From assembly GCA_015488295.1 (NCBI GenBank), contig WFOC01000088.1, positions 1 through 41,043 of the forward strand: a DNA stretch of 41,043 nt. The letters are read 5' to 3'. The DNA comes from Gammaproteobacteria bacterium. Its GTDB lineage: Bacteria; Pseudomonadota; Gammaproteobacteria; SZUA-229. Positions 16,254-24,777 of the stretch are shown here, one piece after another (position 1 is the first letter of the stretch; the number at the start of each line of letters is the position of its first letter). Under the pieces are notes generated by a model that was given only the letters and a program-made list of their open reading frames with translations, had not been told where the DNA came from and ran no database searches. A program made the translations under genes and the position numbers.

Positions 16254-18044
16254 ATGAAAAATATTCGAAACTTTTCTATTATCGCGCATATCGACCATGG
16301 TAAATCGACACTGGCAGATCGCCTGATTCAGGCCTGCGAAGGCCTGACCGAACGTGAGATGGATGTGCAGGTGCTGGATTCGATGGATATCGAACGCGAG
16401 CGCGGCATCACCATCAAGGCGCAAAGTGTCACCCTGAACTACAAGGCAGATGATGGCGAGATTTATCAGCTGAACTTCATCGACACCCCGGGCCATGTTG
16501 ATTTCTCCTACGAAGTTTCGCGTTCGCTGGCGGCCTGTGAGGGCGCATTGTTGATCGTCGATGCTTCACAGGGTGTGGAAGCGCAGAGTGTGGCTAACTG
16601 TTATACCGCCATCGAGCAGGGTCTGGAAGTGGTGCCGGTGCTGAACAAAATTGATCTGCCAGCGGCCGATCCTGAACGTGTTTGTGAAGAGATCGAAGAG
16701 GTTATTGGCATTGATGCCAGTAATGCGCTGCGTGTCAGCGCCAAGACCGGCGAAGGTGTGCACGAGCTGCTGGAGCAGATCGTTGCCGAGATTCCTCCGC
16801 CCGAAGGCACGGTTGATGCACCGCTGGAAGCGCTGATTATTGATTCCTGGTTCGACCCTTATGTCGGCGTTATCATTTTAGTGCGGGTAAAGCAGGGCAC
16901 CATCACGCCGCGCAAAAAAATGACCGTGATGTCGACGCAGCGAAGTTACCTGGTAGACAAGGTTGGTGTGTTCACGCCCAAGCGCGAGAACCGTGACAGC
17001 CTGTCGGCCGGGCAGGTGGGTTTTATCATTGCCAGCCTGAAAGAGATCGATTCGGCCAAGGTTGGTGACACCATCACCATGACCGACAACCCGGCCAGCC
17101 AGCCGCTGGAAGGTTTCAAGGAAATTCAGCCACGCGTGTTTGCCGGCATGTTTCCGGTCAGCTCTGATGATTACAACGATTTTCGCGATTCACTCGACAA
17201 GCTGACGCTGAATGATGCCTCGTTGCAATACGAGCCGGAAAACTCCTCGGCACTGGGTCTGGGTTTTCGTATCGGTTTTCTTGGCATGCTGCACATGGAG
17301 ATCGTCCAGGAGCGGCTGGAACGGGAATACGATCTCAATCTGATTACCACCGCGCCGACCGTGGTCTACGAAATATTAAATACCAAAGGTGAAACCTTCG
17401 AAATACACAACCCGGCCGACCTGCCGGAAGTGAACTACATCGAAGAGTTACGTGAGCCGATCATCAAAACCAACATCCTGGTGCCACAGGAATATGTCGG
17501 CAACGTGATTACGCTGTGTATCGAAAAACGTGGTGTACAATTGAACATGCAGTACATGGGCAAGCAGATTTCGCTGCAATACGAGATGCCGCTGAGTGAA
17601 GTGGTGCTCGATTTCTTTGATCGACTAAAATCAGTCAGCCGTGGTTATGCGTCTTTCGATTATGAGTTTGATCGTTTTCAGGCAGCAGATCTGGTGAAGG
17701 TCGATATCCTCATTAACAACGAACGCGTCGATGCTTTATCGATCATCGCGCATCGTGATGCCAGCATGCGACGTGGCCGTGAAGTGGTTGACAAAATGCG
17801 TGAGCTGATTCCACGCCAGATGTTTGATATTGCCATTCAGGCAGCGATAGGTCGCAACATTATTGCGCGCAGCACTGTGAAGGCCTTACGTAAAAATGTT
17901 ACCGCAAAATGTTACGGTGGCGATGTCTCACGCAAGCGTAAACTGCTGGAGAAACAGAAAAAAGGCAAGAAACGCATGAAGCAGTTCGGCAAGGTCGAGA
18001 TACCGCAGGAAGCCTTTTTAGCTGTATTAAAAGTAGATAATTAA
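16254..18044 (+). CDS. lepA: Elongation factor 4 (LepA), back-translocating GTPase
   Basis: Ribosome-associated translational GTPase. G1 AHIDHGKST is at residues 11-19, DTPGH at about 78-82 and NKID at about 132-135. EF-G-like domains follow, and the LepA-specific C-terminal domain has [19 protein letters not shown] and the [19 protein letters not shown] tail. ATG 16254 gives [19 protein letters not shown], identical in plan to E. coli LepA; a TTG one codon upstream is less likely. At 596 residues it is full length. No ribosome binding site is evident. lepB follows, as is usual. Confidence 0.97.
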   Translation: MKNIRNFSIIAHIDHGKSTLADRLIQACEGLTEREMDVQVLDSMDIERERGITIKAQSVTLNYKADDGEIYQLNFIDTPGHVDFSYEVSRSLAACEGALLIVDASQGVEAQSVANCYTAIEQGLEVVPVLNKIDLPAADPERVCEEIEEVIGIDASNALRVSAKTGEGVHELLEQIVAEIPPPEGTVDAPLEALIIDSWFDPYVGVIILVRVKQGTITPRKKMTVMSTQRSYLVDKVGVFTPKRENRDSLSAGQVGFIIASLKEIDSAKVGDTITMTDNPASQPLEGFKEIQPRVFAGMFPVSSDDYNDFRDSLDKLTLNDASLQYEPENSSALGLGFRIGFLGMLHMEIVQERLEREYDLNLITTAPTVVYEILNTKGETFEIHNPADLPEVNYIEELREPIIKTNILVPQEYVGNVITLCIEKRGVQLNMQYMGKQISLQYEMPLSEVVLDFFDRLKSVSRGYASFDYEFDRFQAADLVKVDILINNERVDALSIIAHRDASMRRGREVVDKMRELIPRQMFDIAIQAAIGRNIIARSTVKALRKNVTAKCYGGDVSRKRKLLEKQKKGKKRMKQFGKVEIPQEAFLAVLKVDN

Positions 18045-18123
18045 CAATAAGCGCCTAAACTTTTAACGATGCCGGAACTGAAAACAGACGCTGGCAACCA
18101 ACAAAAATAATAGTGTACAGATA

Positions 18124-18924
18124 ATGATCCTGGATTTTTCTTTTTATTTATTCCTCGGTGTGGTTTTTACCGGGCTGGTCTGGCTGATTGATAAATTGTT
18201 TTTCGAAGCAAGGCGTAATGAAGTAATACAGGATTCAACACAGCTGCACCAGGGTGTTGAAGTCAGTCGCAAAAGCAAAGAACCTGTCATTGTTGAATAT
18301 TCAAAGTCATTTTTTCCGGTACTGCTTATCGTTTTCCTGTTGCGCGGCTTTATCGTTGAACCTTTCCGTATCCCGTCAGGTTCGATGCTGCCTTCGTTAT
18401 ACATCGGTGATTTCATCCTGGTCAACAAATTTGCTTATGGCATCCGGGTGCCGGTAATCAATAAAAAGATTTTCGACATCAGTGAACCGGAACGTGGCGA
18501 TGTTGTTGTGTTCCGTTACCCGCGTGATCCCAGCCTGGATTACATCAAGCGGATCATCGGTCTGCCGGGTGACCACATCGCGTATTACAACAAAGTGCTT
18601 TACGTCAACGGCAAGCCTGTGGAAAGAGAATTTGTCGGTCAGTACAAAGGACCGGGGCAGACCTTTGCTAACGAATATATTGAAAAACTGGGTGATGTCG
18701 AACACGCCATGTTGTTGCTGCCCGCCAGACCGAATAACCTGCAAGGTGAATATATTGTGCCGGAAGGTACTTATTTTGCTATGGGGGATAACCGTGACAA
18801 CAGTAATGACAGCCGTGTCTGGGGGCCTGTGCCGGAAGAAAATTTACTGGGTAAAGCTTTCATGATCTGGATGCATTACAGCGATGAGTGGCATCTTGAG
18901 CGTATTGGTACCATAATCAGGTAA
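18124..18924 (+). CDS. lepB: Signal peptidase I
   Basis: Inner-membrane serine protease with a Ser/Lys dyad that removes Sec and Tat signal peptides. An N-terminal transmembrane helix lies at 5-23 and a second at about 63-75. The nucleophile is Ser87 in IPSGSMLPSL and the general base Lys142 in DYIKRIIGLPGD. The MGDNRDNSNDSR box D is intact. At 266 residues it is somewhat shorter than the E. coli enzyme (324), as is common outside enterobacteria. It lies between lepA and the DUF4845 gene. Confidence 0.96.
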   Translation: MILDFSFYLFLGVVFTGLVWLIDKLFFEARRNEVIQDSTQLHQGVEVSRKSKEPVIVEYSKSFFPVLLIVFLLRGFIVEPFRIPSGSMLPSLYIGDFILVNKFAYGIRVPVINKKIFDISEPERGDVVVFRYPRDPSLDYIKRIIGLPGDHIAYYNKVLYVNGKPVEREFVGQYKGPGQTFANEYIEKLGDVEHAMLLLPARPNNLQGEYIVPEGTYFAMGDNRDNSNDSRVWGPVPEENLLGKAFMIWMHYSDEWHLERIGTIIR

Positions 18925-18948
18925 ACTGAAAAACAGAGAGGTCGCACA

Positions 18949-19326
18949 ATGAAAAATTCGGTATCGAAACAACGTGGTTTAACCTTGATCAGTCTGATCG
19001 TGATCATTGTGTTTTTGTTGTTTCAGGCGGTGATTGCGATTAATGTTGTTCCGGTTTACATGACGGATGCCACAATAAAATCTATTCTTGAAGAATTACC
19101 GGAAGATGCCGGTGCTCAACGCGCATCGACCAAAGAGCTGAAAAAGCTGATCATGAAACGTTTGAGTATCAATAATGTGTATTCGTTAAAATCGGCAGAC
19201 ATTAAAATCAAAAAAGGTCGTGGTGAAAAAATCGTGCTGGTTAATTACGAACCACGCGGTAAACTGATTGGTACGCTTGATTATATTGTTACCTTTAATC
19301 ATGAAGTCCGGATTCGGTCACGCTAG
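18949..19326 (+). CDS. DUF4845 membrane protein
   Basis: A 125-residue protein with one N-terminal membrane helix (about 14-35) preceded by KQRGLTLISL, which resembles a type IV prepilin leader (G-x3-S/I core), then a small periplasmic domain. Proteins of this family are regularly encoded between lepB and rnc in gamma- and betaproteobacteria; their function is not known. A strong ribosome binding site AGAGAGG precedes ATG 18949. It starts 24 bp after lepB, so it is almost certainly in the same operon. Confidence 0.88.
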   Translation: MKNSVSKQRGLTLISLIVIIVFLLFQAVIAINVVPVYMTDATIKSILEELPEDAGAQRASTKELKKLIMKRLSINNVYSLKSADIKIKKGRGEKIVLVNYEPRGKLIGTLDYIVTFNHEVRIRSR

Positions 19327-19359
19327 CCTTGTATCTATAATCCTTTGAGCAGTTCCGCT

Positions 19360-20061
19360 ATGGCGAAAACACAAGCCATCAACGCCTTGTTAAAAAAACT
19401 GGAGTATTCTTTCAGTGATCTTTCGTTACTGGAGGAAGCGCTGACACACCGTAGTTATTCTTCTACAAATAATGAGCGGCTTGAATTTCTTGGCGATGGC
19501 ATTTTAAATTTTGTTATCGCGCATGAATTATTCAAGTTGTATCCAGATGTGCAGGAAGGTGATCTTAGTCGCCTGCGTGCCAGCCTGGTAAATAAAGATT
19601 CACTGGCTGAAATTGCCGGTCATCTGGAGCTGGGTGAAGTGATCAAGCTGGGTTCGGGCGAACTCAAAAGTGGCGGTTTCCGCCGACCATCTATTCTTGC
19701 TGATGCGGTGGAAAGCATTCTTGGTGCGGTGTATTGTGACGGTGGTTTCGAACCGTGTCGCGAGCTGATCATTCGACTTTATGCTGACCGGCTGGCATTA
19801 TCGATGGATCTGCAAAGCCTGAAAGACCCCAAAACACAGTTACAGGAATTATTGCAGTCACGCCGCTTTTCGTTGCCGGACTATCAGGTTGTTAATATTA
19901 CAGGCCAGGCGCACGCGCAGGTCTTTCACGTGAGATGCAGTATCAAAAAAATGAATATTGAAGTTAATGGCGAAGGCAAAAGCCGACGCAAGGCAGAGCA
20001 GATTGCTGCAGGTAGAGCCATCGCTCAGGTCGAAGAACAATTCAGGAAAAAACCAAAGTGA
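19360..20061 (+). CDS. rnc: Ribonuclease III
   Basis: Double-strand-specific endoribonuclease for rRNA and mRNA processing. The signature NERLEFLGDGILNF and the second acidic patch LADAVESILGAV are intact, and a C-terminal dsRNA-binding domain covers about residues 155-225. ATG 19360 gives 233 residues starting MAKTQAINALLKKLEYSF; a TTG at 19345 would add five residues and is less likely. The stop TGA overlaps the GTG start of era, so expression is coupled, as in other bacteria. Confidence 0.96.
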   Translation: MAKTQAINALLKKLEYSFSDLSLLEEALTHRSYSSTNNERLEFLGDGILNFVIAHELFKLYPDVQEGDLSRLRASLVNKDSLAEIAGHLELGEVIKLGSGELKSGGFRRPSILADAVESILGAVYCDGGFEPCRELIIRLYADRLALSMDLQSLKDPKTQLQELLQSRRFSLPDYQVVNITGQAHAQVFHVRCSIKKMNIEVNGEGKSRRKAEQIAAGRAIAQVEEQFRKKPK

Positions 20062-20981
20062 GCGATAAACACGAAGAGCAAAATCTTGCTGCGCGGCAAC
20101 GCAGCGGTTATGTCGCCATTATTGGTCGGCCGAATGTCGGCAAGTCGACCCTGCTGAATAATATTCTGGGCATGAAATTGAGTATCACTTCACGCAAACC
20201 ACAGACCACGCGCCACCAGATTCTCGGTGTTAAAACCACGGATAATGTGCAGACGATTTACGTCGATACGCCGGGCATTCATCAGCGGCGCGGCACGGCG
20301 ATCAACAAATACATGAACCGTGCCGCCACGTCGGTGCTGAATGATGTCGACGTGATTCTTTTTGTGGTGCAGGTCAAACAGTGGACAGAAGAAGACCAGG
20401 CCATCGTCGAAAAACTGGCGACGGTTGACTGTCCGGTAGTGCTGGTAGTAAACAAGATGGACAAACTGTCCAGCAAGGAAGAGCTGCTGCCGCTGATCAG
20501 TGAGCTGTCAGAGCATTATGATTTTGCCGAGATTATTCCGGTCTCCGCCATGAATGGCATGAACGTTGATGTGCTGGAACAGAAAGTTGCACCGTTGCTT
20601 CCCGAGAACGAGCATTTTTATCCGGACGACCAGGTGACTGATCGCAGCACGCGTTTTCTTGCCTCCGAGATCATTCGCGAAAAACTGATTCGTGAGCTGG
20701 GGCAGGAACTGCCATATACTTCCACGGTTGATATTGAAAAATACATTGAAGACGATGACGGCCTGGTGCGCATCCACGCGACTATCTACGTTGAAAGCAC
20801 CGGCCAGAAAGCCATCATCATCGGAAAAAAAGGTGCCCGCCTGAAAAGTATCGGCACTGCTGCGCGGCAGGACATCAGCAAACTGGTCGACTCAAAAGTG
20901 TATCTTAACCTGTGGGTGAAAGTGCGTGAAGGCTGGTCGAATGATGAGCGGGCGCTGCGGGGGCTTGGGTATAGCGAATAA
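20058..20981 (+). CDS. era: GTPase Era
   Basis: Essential Ras-like GTPase in 16S rRNA maturation and 30S assembly. G1 GRPNVGKST is at 23-31, DTPG in YVDTPGIHQR, NKMD near residues 134-137, and a C-terminal KH domain has IIIGKKGARLKSIG. The start is a GTG overlapping the rnc stop (GTGA). The 307-residue length is normal. A heptamer-type repeat follows 8 bp after its stop and separates it from recO. Confidence 0.97.
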   Translation: MSDKHEEQNLAARQRSGYVAIIGRPNVGKSTLLNNILGMKLSITSRKPQTTRHQILGVKTTDNVQTIYVDTPGIHQRRGTAINKYMNRAATSVLNDVDVILFVVQVKQWTEEDQAIVEKLATVDCPVVLVVNKMDKLSSKEELLPLISELSEHYDFAEIIPVSAMNGMNVDVLEQKVAPLLPENEHFYPDDQVTDRSTRFLASEIIREKLIRELGQELPYTSTVDIEKYIEDDDGLVRIHATIYVESTGQKAIIIGKKGARLKSIGTAARQDISKLVDSKVYLNLWVKVREGWSNDERALRGLGYSE

Positions 20982-20989
20982 CGCTATAC

Positions 20990-21103
20990 AATGAAAAGTG
21001 AAAAACGAAAAATGTTTAAAAACATTTGTTTTTGTAATGGTAGACAATCAATGCTGGTTTGTAGCTTTTCTATTTTTCACTTTTCACTTTTCATTTTTCA
21101 TTG
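20990..21103. repeat. Heptamer-type inverted repeat (family 2) between era and recO
   Basis: The left arm begins AATGAAAAGTGAAAAACG and the right arm, reverse-complemented, CAATGAAAAATGAAAAGTG. Both consist of 7-nt ATGAAAA/GTGAAAA units, as in the repeat at 3565. A separate perfect 8-bp hairpin AAATGTTT/AAACATTT (21010-21027, 2-nt loop) is nested near the left arm. The element ends 6 bp before the recO ATG. Confidence 0.88.
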
Positions 21104-21109
21104 CTTTCA

Positions 21110-21862
21110 ATGAAAGTCGTCAACACCCAAATCGCCTACATCCTGCACAAACGCGCCTACCGCGAAACCAGCAGTATTCTTGAAGTATTAACCAAAGACC
21201 ATGGTCGTGTGTCGTTGATGGCGCGGGGCTGTCGTGGTGCGCGTTCGAAGATTGCTGGCAACCTGCTGCTGTTTACGCCGCTGGTTATCAGCTGGCAGGG
21301 CAAGGGGAGTTTGCCTTATCTGAAAAGTGTTGAGCGTGCGGACCTGAAAGCGCCCGCGCTGAAAAGCAAAGCCCTGCTTTCTGCTATGTACATCAATGAA
21401 CTGTTGATGTATTTGCTGCATAAAAATGATGTGCATGAATCAGTTTTTGAGCATTATCATCACTGTCTTTACGGGCTTGAAAATGATGAAAACCTGGAGA
21501 TAGTGTTGCGTCAGTTTGAAATCAAGCTTCTTGAGTTACTGGGCTTCGGGCTTAACCTGTATGCCGAGGCGGATACCGGTGCGGCGATAGAGAGCGGTGC
21601 ACAATACCTTTATCTGCTGGAGCATGGCCCGGTGTTATACCACGATAGTGTTTCAGGACATCATTCAAAGCTATTGATTTCGGGTGGCTGTTTACAGGCG
21701 CTGGCCGAAGGTGAATATCAGCAGGTGGCCGGCAATGCGCAATACCTGCTCGAGTTGAAACACCTGATGCGTGCGCTTATCAATTTTCATCTGGGCAATA
21801 AAAAACTGAAAAGCAGAGAGCTGTTCAGACCGGCAGGGCTGCCTGCAAACACTTCACAGTAA
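21110..21862 (+). CDS. recO: DNA repair protein RecO
   Basis: RecFOR recombination mediator that anneals ssDNA and loads RecA. The N-terminal OB-fold reads MKVVNTQIAYILHKRAYRETSSILEVLTKDHGRV, and the helical C-terminal part has YINELLMYLL and LRQFEIKLLELLGFG. ATG 21110 gives 250 residues; a TTG at 21101 would add three residues that lie in the repeat. No ribosome binding site is visible between the repeat and the ATG. pdxJ, the frequent next gene in this cluster, is absent, so the conserved block ends here. Confidence 0.93.
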   Translation: MKVVNTQIAYILHKRAYRETSSILEVLTKDHGRVSLMARGCRGARSKIAGNLLLFTPLVISWQGKGSLPYLKSVERADLKAPALKSKALLSAMYINELLMYLLHKNDVHESVFEHYHHCLYGLENDENLEIVLRQFEIKLLELLGFGLNLYAEADTGAAIESGAQYLYLLEHGPVLYHDSVSGHHSKLLISGGCLQALAEGEYQQVAGNAQYLLELKHLMRALINFHLGNKKLKSRELFRPAGLPANTSQ

Positions 21863-21982
21863 AAATATTCAGACCATAGAGGCGGGAGGCGATGGTGTTT
21901 TGTATTGCTCCGGTTGCCGGTTTTGGTGCCAGTTTGTGGTAAAAATTTATCCTGCTATCTCAGCTATAAATATAGCGGATTA

Positions 21983-22010
21983 TTGCAGTTCGGCATTTTC
22001 CTTCTATGCT
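21983..22010 (+). promoter_or_regulatory. Weak candidate promoter upstream of CheR-like gene
   Basis: TTGCAG (21983-21988) and TATGCT (22005-22010) are separated by 16 bp, 40 bp before the ATG of the CheR-like gene. Each hexamer has four matches to the sigma-70 consensus. Another possible -35 (TTGACT at 22010) has no good partner. Confidence 0.3.
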
Positions 22011-22049
22011 TGACTGTGAGTTTTTACTATCCTGTCTAAAGGTCAAAAT

Positions 22050-22871
22050 ATGTCATTTGCCGTATCCCATAACATTGAAGACTATGAATCTTTACTGGTC
22101 GCTCTGCAGAATGTTCTGGGCGTGGTCGTGCCGGATGCGCAACGCAGCTGCCTGGTCGAACGCGTCGAGCCGTTGCTGCTCAAGTACCAGCTTGATTCGT
22201 TAGCATCGCTGGCAAAAAGTCTGCAAAGTGACCAGACTGGTGATATCCGGTCGGCTGTGCTGGGGGCTATATCGCAACGTCATTCAGGGTGGGCATTAAA
22301 CCCCGGTATGCTGAAAGTCTTGCGCGACTATGTGTTTGAACAACTGCCTGAGGATGCGCGTATCTGGATCGTTGGTTGCGGGCAGGGACAGCTGGCCTAC
22401 GCGCTGGCAATGGAAATATCCGAATACGAAAACCGCAGTGGTAAAAGCAAAAATTTTCAGCTGTTTGCCACCGACAGTTCACTGGATGATATAAAACAGG
22501 CCGAGGCTGCTACATACCGTGCACAGCAGTTATCCGGGCTGAGTGAAGAATATAAAAAATTATACACAGCAGAAAATCCGCAGGAAGGAAGCTGGACGGT
22601 AAAAGACCGGGTTCGTAAAAATATGCATTTTAGTCAGTGTGATCTGACTGAAGATTTTCAGTCGATTGGTGCCATGGATCTGATTATCTGCCCCGAAGTT
22701 CTGGTTTATTATTCCAATGGAGTGAAGGCGGGTATTCTCAAGCAGTTTTCTACGCTATTGAAAACGGGTGGTATTTTTCTGACCGGCAGCAATCAGGCGG
22801 TGACACCGTTCACCGATGGTCTTGAATATGTTGAACATCCGGCAGGTGTTTTTTATCGGCAACGATGTTAG
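22050..22871 (+). CDS. Divergent CheR-like methyltransferase, orphan
   Basis: A 273-residue SAM-dependent methyltransferase most like CheR. The SAM motif is WIVGCGQGQLAYALAM (about 106-121), the acidic loop is FATDSSLDDIKQAE, followed by YRAQQLSGLS and a later segment MDLIICPEVLVYY, all in CheR order. The CheR motif near the N-terminal side of the SAM fold (usually T-x-FFR, with the Arg implicated in activity) is replaced by SGWALNPGM, and the usual CRN of the later motif is CPE. Methylation of chemoreceptors is therefore doubtful. No chemotaxis genes are nearby. AAAGG precedes ATG 22050. It is convergent with mltF across a repeat array. Confidence 0.75.
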   Translation: MSFAVSHNIEDYESLLVALQNVLGVVVPDAQRSCLVERVEPLLLKYQLDSLASLAKSLQSDQTGDIRSAVLGAISQRHSGWALNPGMLKVLRDYVFEQLPEDARIWIVGCGQGQLAYALAMEISEYENRSGKSKNFQLFATDSSLDDIKQAEAATYRAQQLSGLSEEYKKLYTAENPQEGSWTVKDRVRKNMHFSQCDLTEDFQSIGAMDLIICPEVLVYYSNGVKAGILKQFSTLLKTGGIFLTGSNQAVTPFTDGLEYVEHPAGVFYRQRC

Positions 22872-22880
22872 AGAAGTTTG

Positions 22881-23002
22881 CAGCTTGCAGTCGGCAGTTA
22901 TCAGTTAAAAACTAAAGAATCTGAAAGCCTCGTGATTTGCCGCACGAGCAATGTTTTTGCTTTTTACTGCCAACTTCGCCTTTGACTCAATAACAGACCA
23001 AG
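22881..23002. repeat. Family 3 repeat, direct copy 1
   Basis: A 122-bp unit starting CAGCTTGCAGTCGGCAG and ending AATAACAGACCAAG. It shares CAGTTAT/GGCAGTT-type heptamers with the repeat at 10090. It is a near-identical direct repeat of 23104-23244 but lacks three heptamer units found there. It begins 9 bp after the stop of the CheR-like gene. Confidence 0.9.
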
Positions 23003-23004
23003 CC

Positions 23005-23077
23005 GTAGGCCGGCATAAGGAACGTTGCAGGCATTTCAAACAAAACGCCGGCAACGCTATCGCTTATGCCAGCCTAC
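23005..23077. repeat. REP-like hairpin between the two family 3 copies
   Basis: GTAGGCCGGCATAAG (23005-23019) pairs with CTTATGCCAGCCTAC (23063-23077) at 14 of 15 positions, the exception being a possible G-U pair. The interior has a further CGCCGGC-rich segment. Hairpins with a GTAGGC..GGCATAAG arm are a common bacterial intergenic repeat type. It sits precisely between the two direct copies of the family 3 unit. Confidence 0.8.
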
Positions 23078-23103
23078 AAAAAACTGCCAGGAAGGGAAGT
23101 TGG

Positions 23104-23244
23104 CAGCTTGCAGTCGGCAGTTATCAGTTAAAAACAAAAAATCTGAAAGCCGCGTGATTTGCCGCACGAGCAATGTTTTTGCTTTTACTGCCAACTGCAA
23201 ACTGATAACTGCCAACTTCGCCTTTGACTCAATAACCGACCAAG
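23104..23244. repeat. Family 3 repeat, direct copy 2 (three heptamers longer)
   Basis: A 141-bp copy of the unit at 22881. The main difference is an extra 21 bp made of the heptamers TGCAAAC, TGATAAC and TGCCAAC, exactly three units. Other differences are a few substitutions, a 1-bp difference in a T-run and a 1-bp difference in an A-rich stretch. It ends 15 bp before the mltF stop codon (minus strand). Confidence 0.9.
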
Positions 23245-23259
23245 TCTGAGCGGTTATAC

Positions 23260-24666
23260 TCAAAGACTATTCGGTATCTTCAAAAACTCTTCCGGTACGG
23301 TCGCAGGTTCGACATCATCGCCTTCATCAACCCATTTTAAAATGTCATAATAACTGCGGATGTTTTCTACATAACGCACCGGTTCCCAGCCGCGCGCGTA
23401 ACCATAACGGGTCTGTTTATACCACTTTCTTTTTGCCAGCAGTGGCAGGGCTGTTTTGACATCGATCCACAGGTTCGGATCTTTTCCCAGTTTTTTGGTG
23501 ATTTTTCTGGCATCCTGTAAATGGTAAAAACCGACATTATAGGCTGCCATCGCCATCCAGATATTGTCCGGTTCGGTAACTTCCTTGTCGATACGTCCCA
23601 GTGTTTTTTTGAAATATTTTGCCCCGCCGCGAATACTGGATTCAGGATCAAGCCGGTTTTTTATGCCCATGTCTTTGGCGGTTTTCAGGGTCAGCATCAT
23701 GATGCCGCGCACCCCGGTGGGTGAAACTGCATCGGGATCCCAGTGTGATTCCTGGTAGCCCATGGCAGCGATCAGTCGCCAGTCCAGATCATGTTGTTTA
23801 GCCGCCTGCTCGAAAAAATCACGATAGGCCGGCAGCCGGGTTTCGATATGGCGCATGAAAATTTTTGTGCCGACGTAATCGAAGTCTTCGACATGGCCGT
23901 AGTTGCGTTCGAGCAAACGTCGCAGCTCGCCGTTCTCTTTTATCTTTCTGAAAAATTTCTGCACGGCAATGAACAGGCTTTTGTCACTGGTCTTTGGCAT
24001 CGCCCAGGCCAGTGACTGTGGTTCACTGACATCAAACGCAACGCGCAGGTTAATCAGAAAACGCTGGTTCAGTGACAGCTCGTTGGAATCGGCGATGGTA
24101 TATTCGATGATGTTCTCTGACACCATTTGCAGCAGCTCTTCACTTTCCATCTGGTGGTTGGATTTCCAGCTTAGATCGGGGATGCTTTGCTTGAGCTGTT
24201 TTAGCCTTTCTTCGTGGCTGGAATTGGCCACCACTTCCAGCGTGCCGTCGAGCTTTGCCATGTTGCGTGGACGTTTGTTGGCAATGTTGTAAACCAGCTG
24301 TTCGGTGATTTCCTGATAGGCCGGGCCGAACTGAAATATTTTTTCCCGGCCTTTGGTAATGGTCAGGCCGGCGGCGGCGATATGCACCTGGTTGTTGGCT
24401 ACTTTATCGAGCAGGTCATCAAATGAGTCGGGGATAAGCAGGGTGAGTTCGACACCGAGGTCATCGGCAAACATCTTCGCCATTTCGTATTCGAGGCCGG
24501 CCGGGCCGTCAGCATCTTCGTAATACGTGGTCGGGCTGTTACGGGTGGCGATGATCAGCTGGCCATCATTTTTTATCTGCTCCAGCAGTGATACGCTGCT
24601 GAGTTTGGGCAGGTAGTTAAAAGCAAAAATAATGCCGGCAATAACAACCGCAAGGGAAAGGAACAA
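23260..24666 (-). CDS. mltF: Membrane-bound lytic murein transglycosylase F
   Basis: Cleaves peptidoglycan to 1,6-anhydromuropeptides at the outer membrane. The N-terminal hydrophobic anchor is followed by a periplasmic solute-binding (family 3) domain at about 30-265 and a lysozyme-like SLT domain at about 280-440 with catalytic Glu306 in GYQESHWDP and GVRGIMMLT. This two-domain build is specific to MltF. The start is uncertain: the only standard start in the open frame is TTG 24666, without a ribosome binding site, and the frame stays open about 28 codons upstream without ATG or GTG. The 468 residues are near the E. coli length (518). Confidence 0.92.
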   Translation of the reverse strand: MFLSLAVVIAGIIFAFNYLPKLSSVSLLEQIKNDGQLIIATRNSPTTYYEDADGPAGLEYEMAKMFADDLGVELTLLIPDSFDDLLDKVANNQVHIAAAGLTITKGREKIFQFGPAYQEITEQLVYNIANKRPRNMAKLDGTLEVVANSSHEERLKQLKQSIPDLSWKSNHQMESEELLQMVSENIIEYTIADSNELSLNQRFLINLRVAFDVSEPQSLAWAMPKTSDKSLFIAVQKFFRKIKENGELRRLLERNYGHVEDFDYVGTKIFMRHIETRLPAYRDFFEQAAKQHDLDWRLIAAMGYQESHWDPDAVSPTGVRGIMMLTLKTAKDMGIKNRLDPESSIRGGAKYFKKTLGRIDKEVTEPDNIWMAMAAYNVGFYHLQDARKITKKLGKDPNLWIDVKTALPLLAKRKWYKQTRYGYARGWEPVRYVENIRSYYDILKWVDEGDDVEPATVPEEFLKIPNSL

Positions 24667-24715
24667 TGGGCGGCAAAGCGGCTTTTTAACTTCGATGGTT
24701 ATGGTCCTGATGTTA

Positions 24716-24731
24716 TGTCCATGGCTGGACA
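24716..24731. promoter_or_regulatory. 6-bp dyad upstream of mltF
   Basis: TGTCCA (24716-24721), loop TGGC and TGGACA (24726-24731) form a perfect small inverted repeat in the 111-bp gap between bioA and mltF. It could be a bioA terminator hairpin without T-run or an operator. Nothing decides between these. Confidence 0.25.
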
Positions 24732-24777
24732 GTGTAGCGCATACAAGCGGTATTTATATCGACAAGAGTATATGAAA

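Noticed and set aside
22881-23244. CRISPR array
   Set aside because: There are only two long direct copies separated by about 100 bp, with internal inverted heptamers and no cas genes; not CRISPR geometry.
22951-23249. Small plus- and minus-strand ORFs inside the repeat array
   Set aside because: They consist of the repeat sequence itself and differ between the two copies by heptamer number; no start signals.
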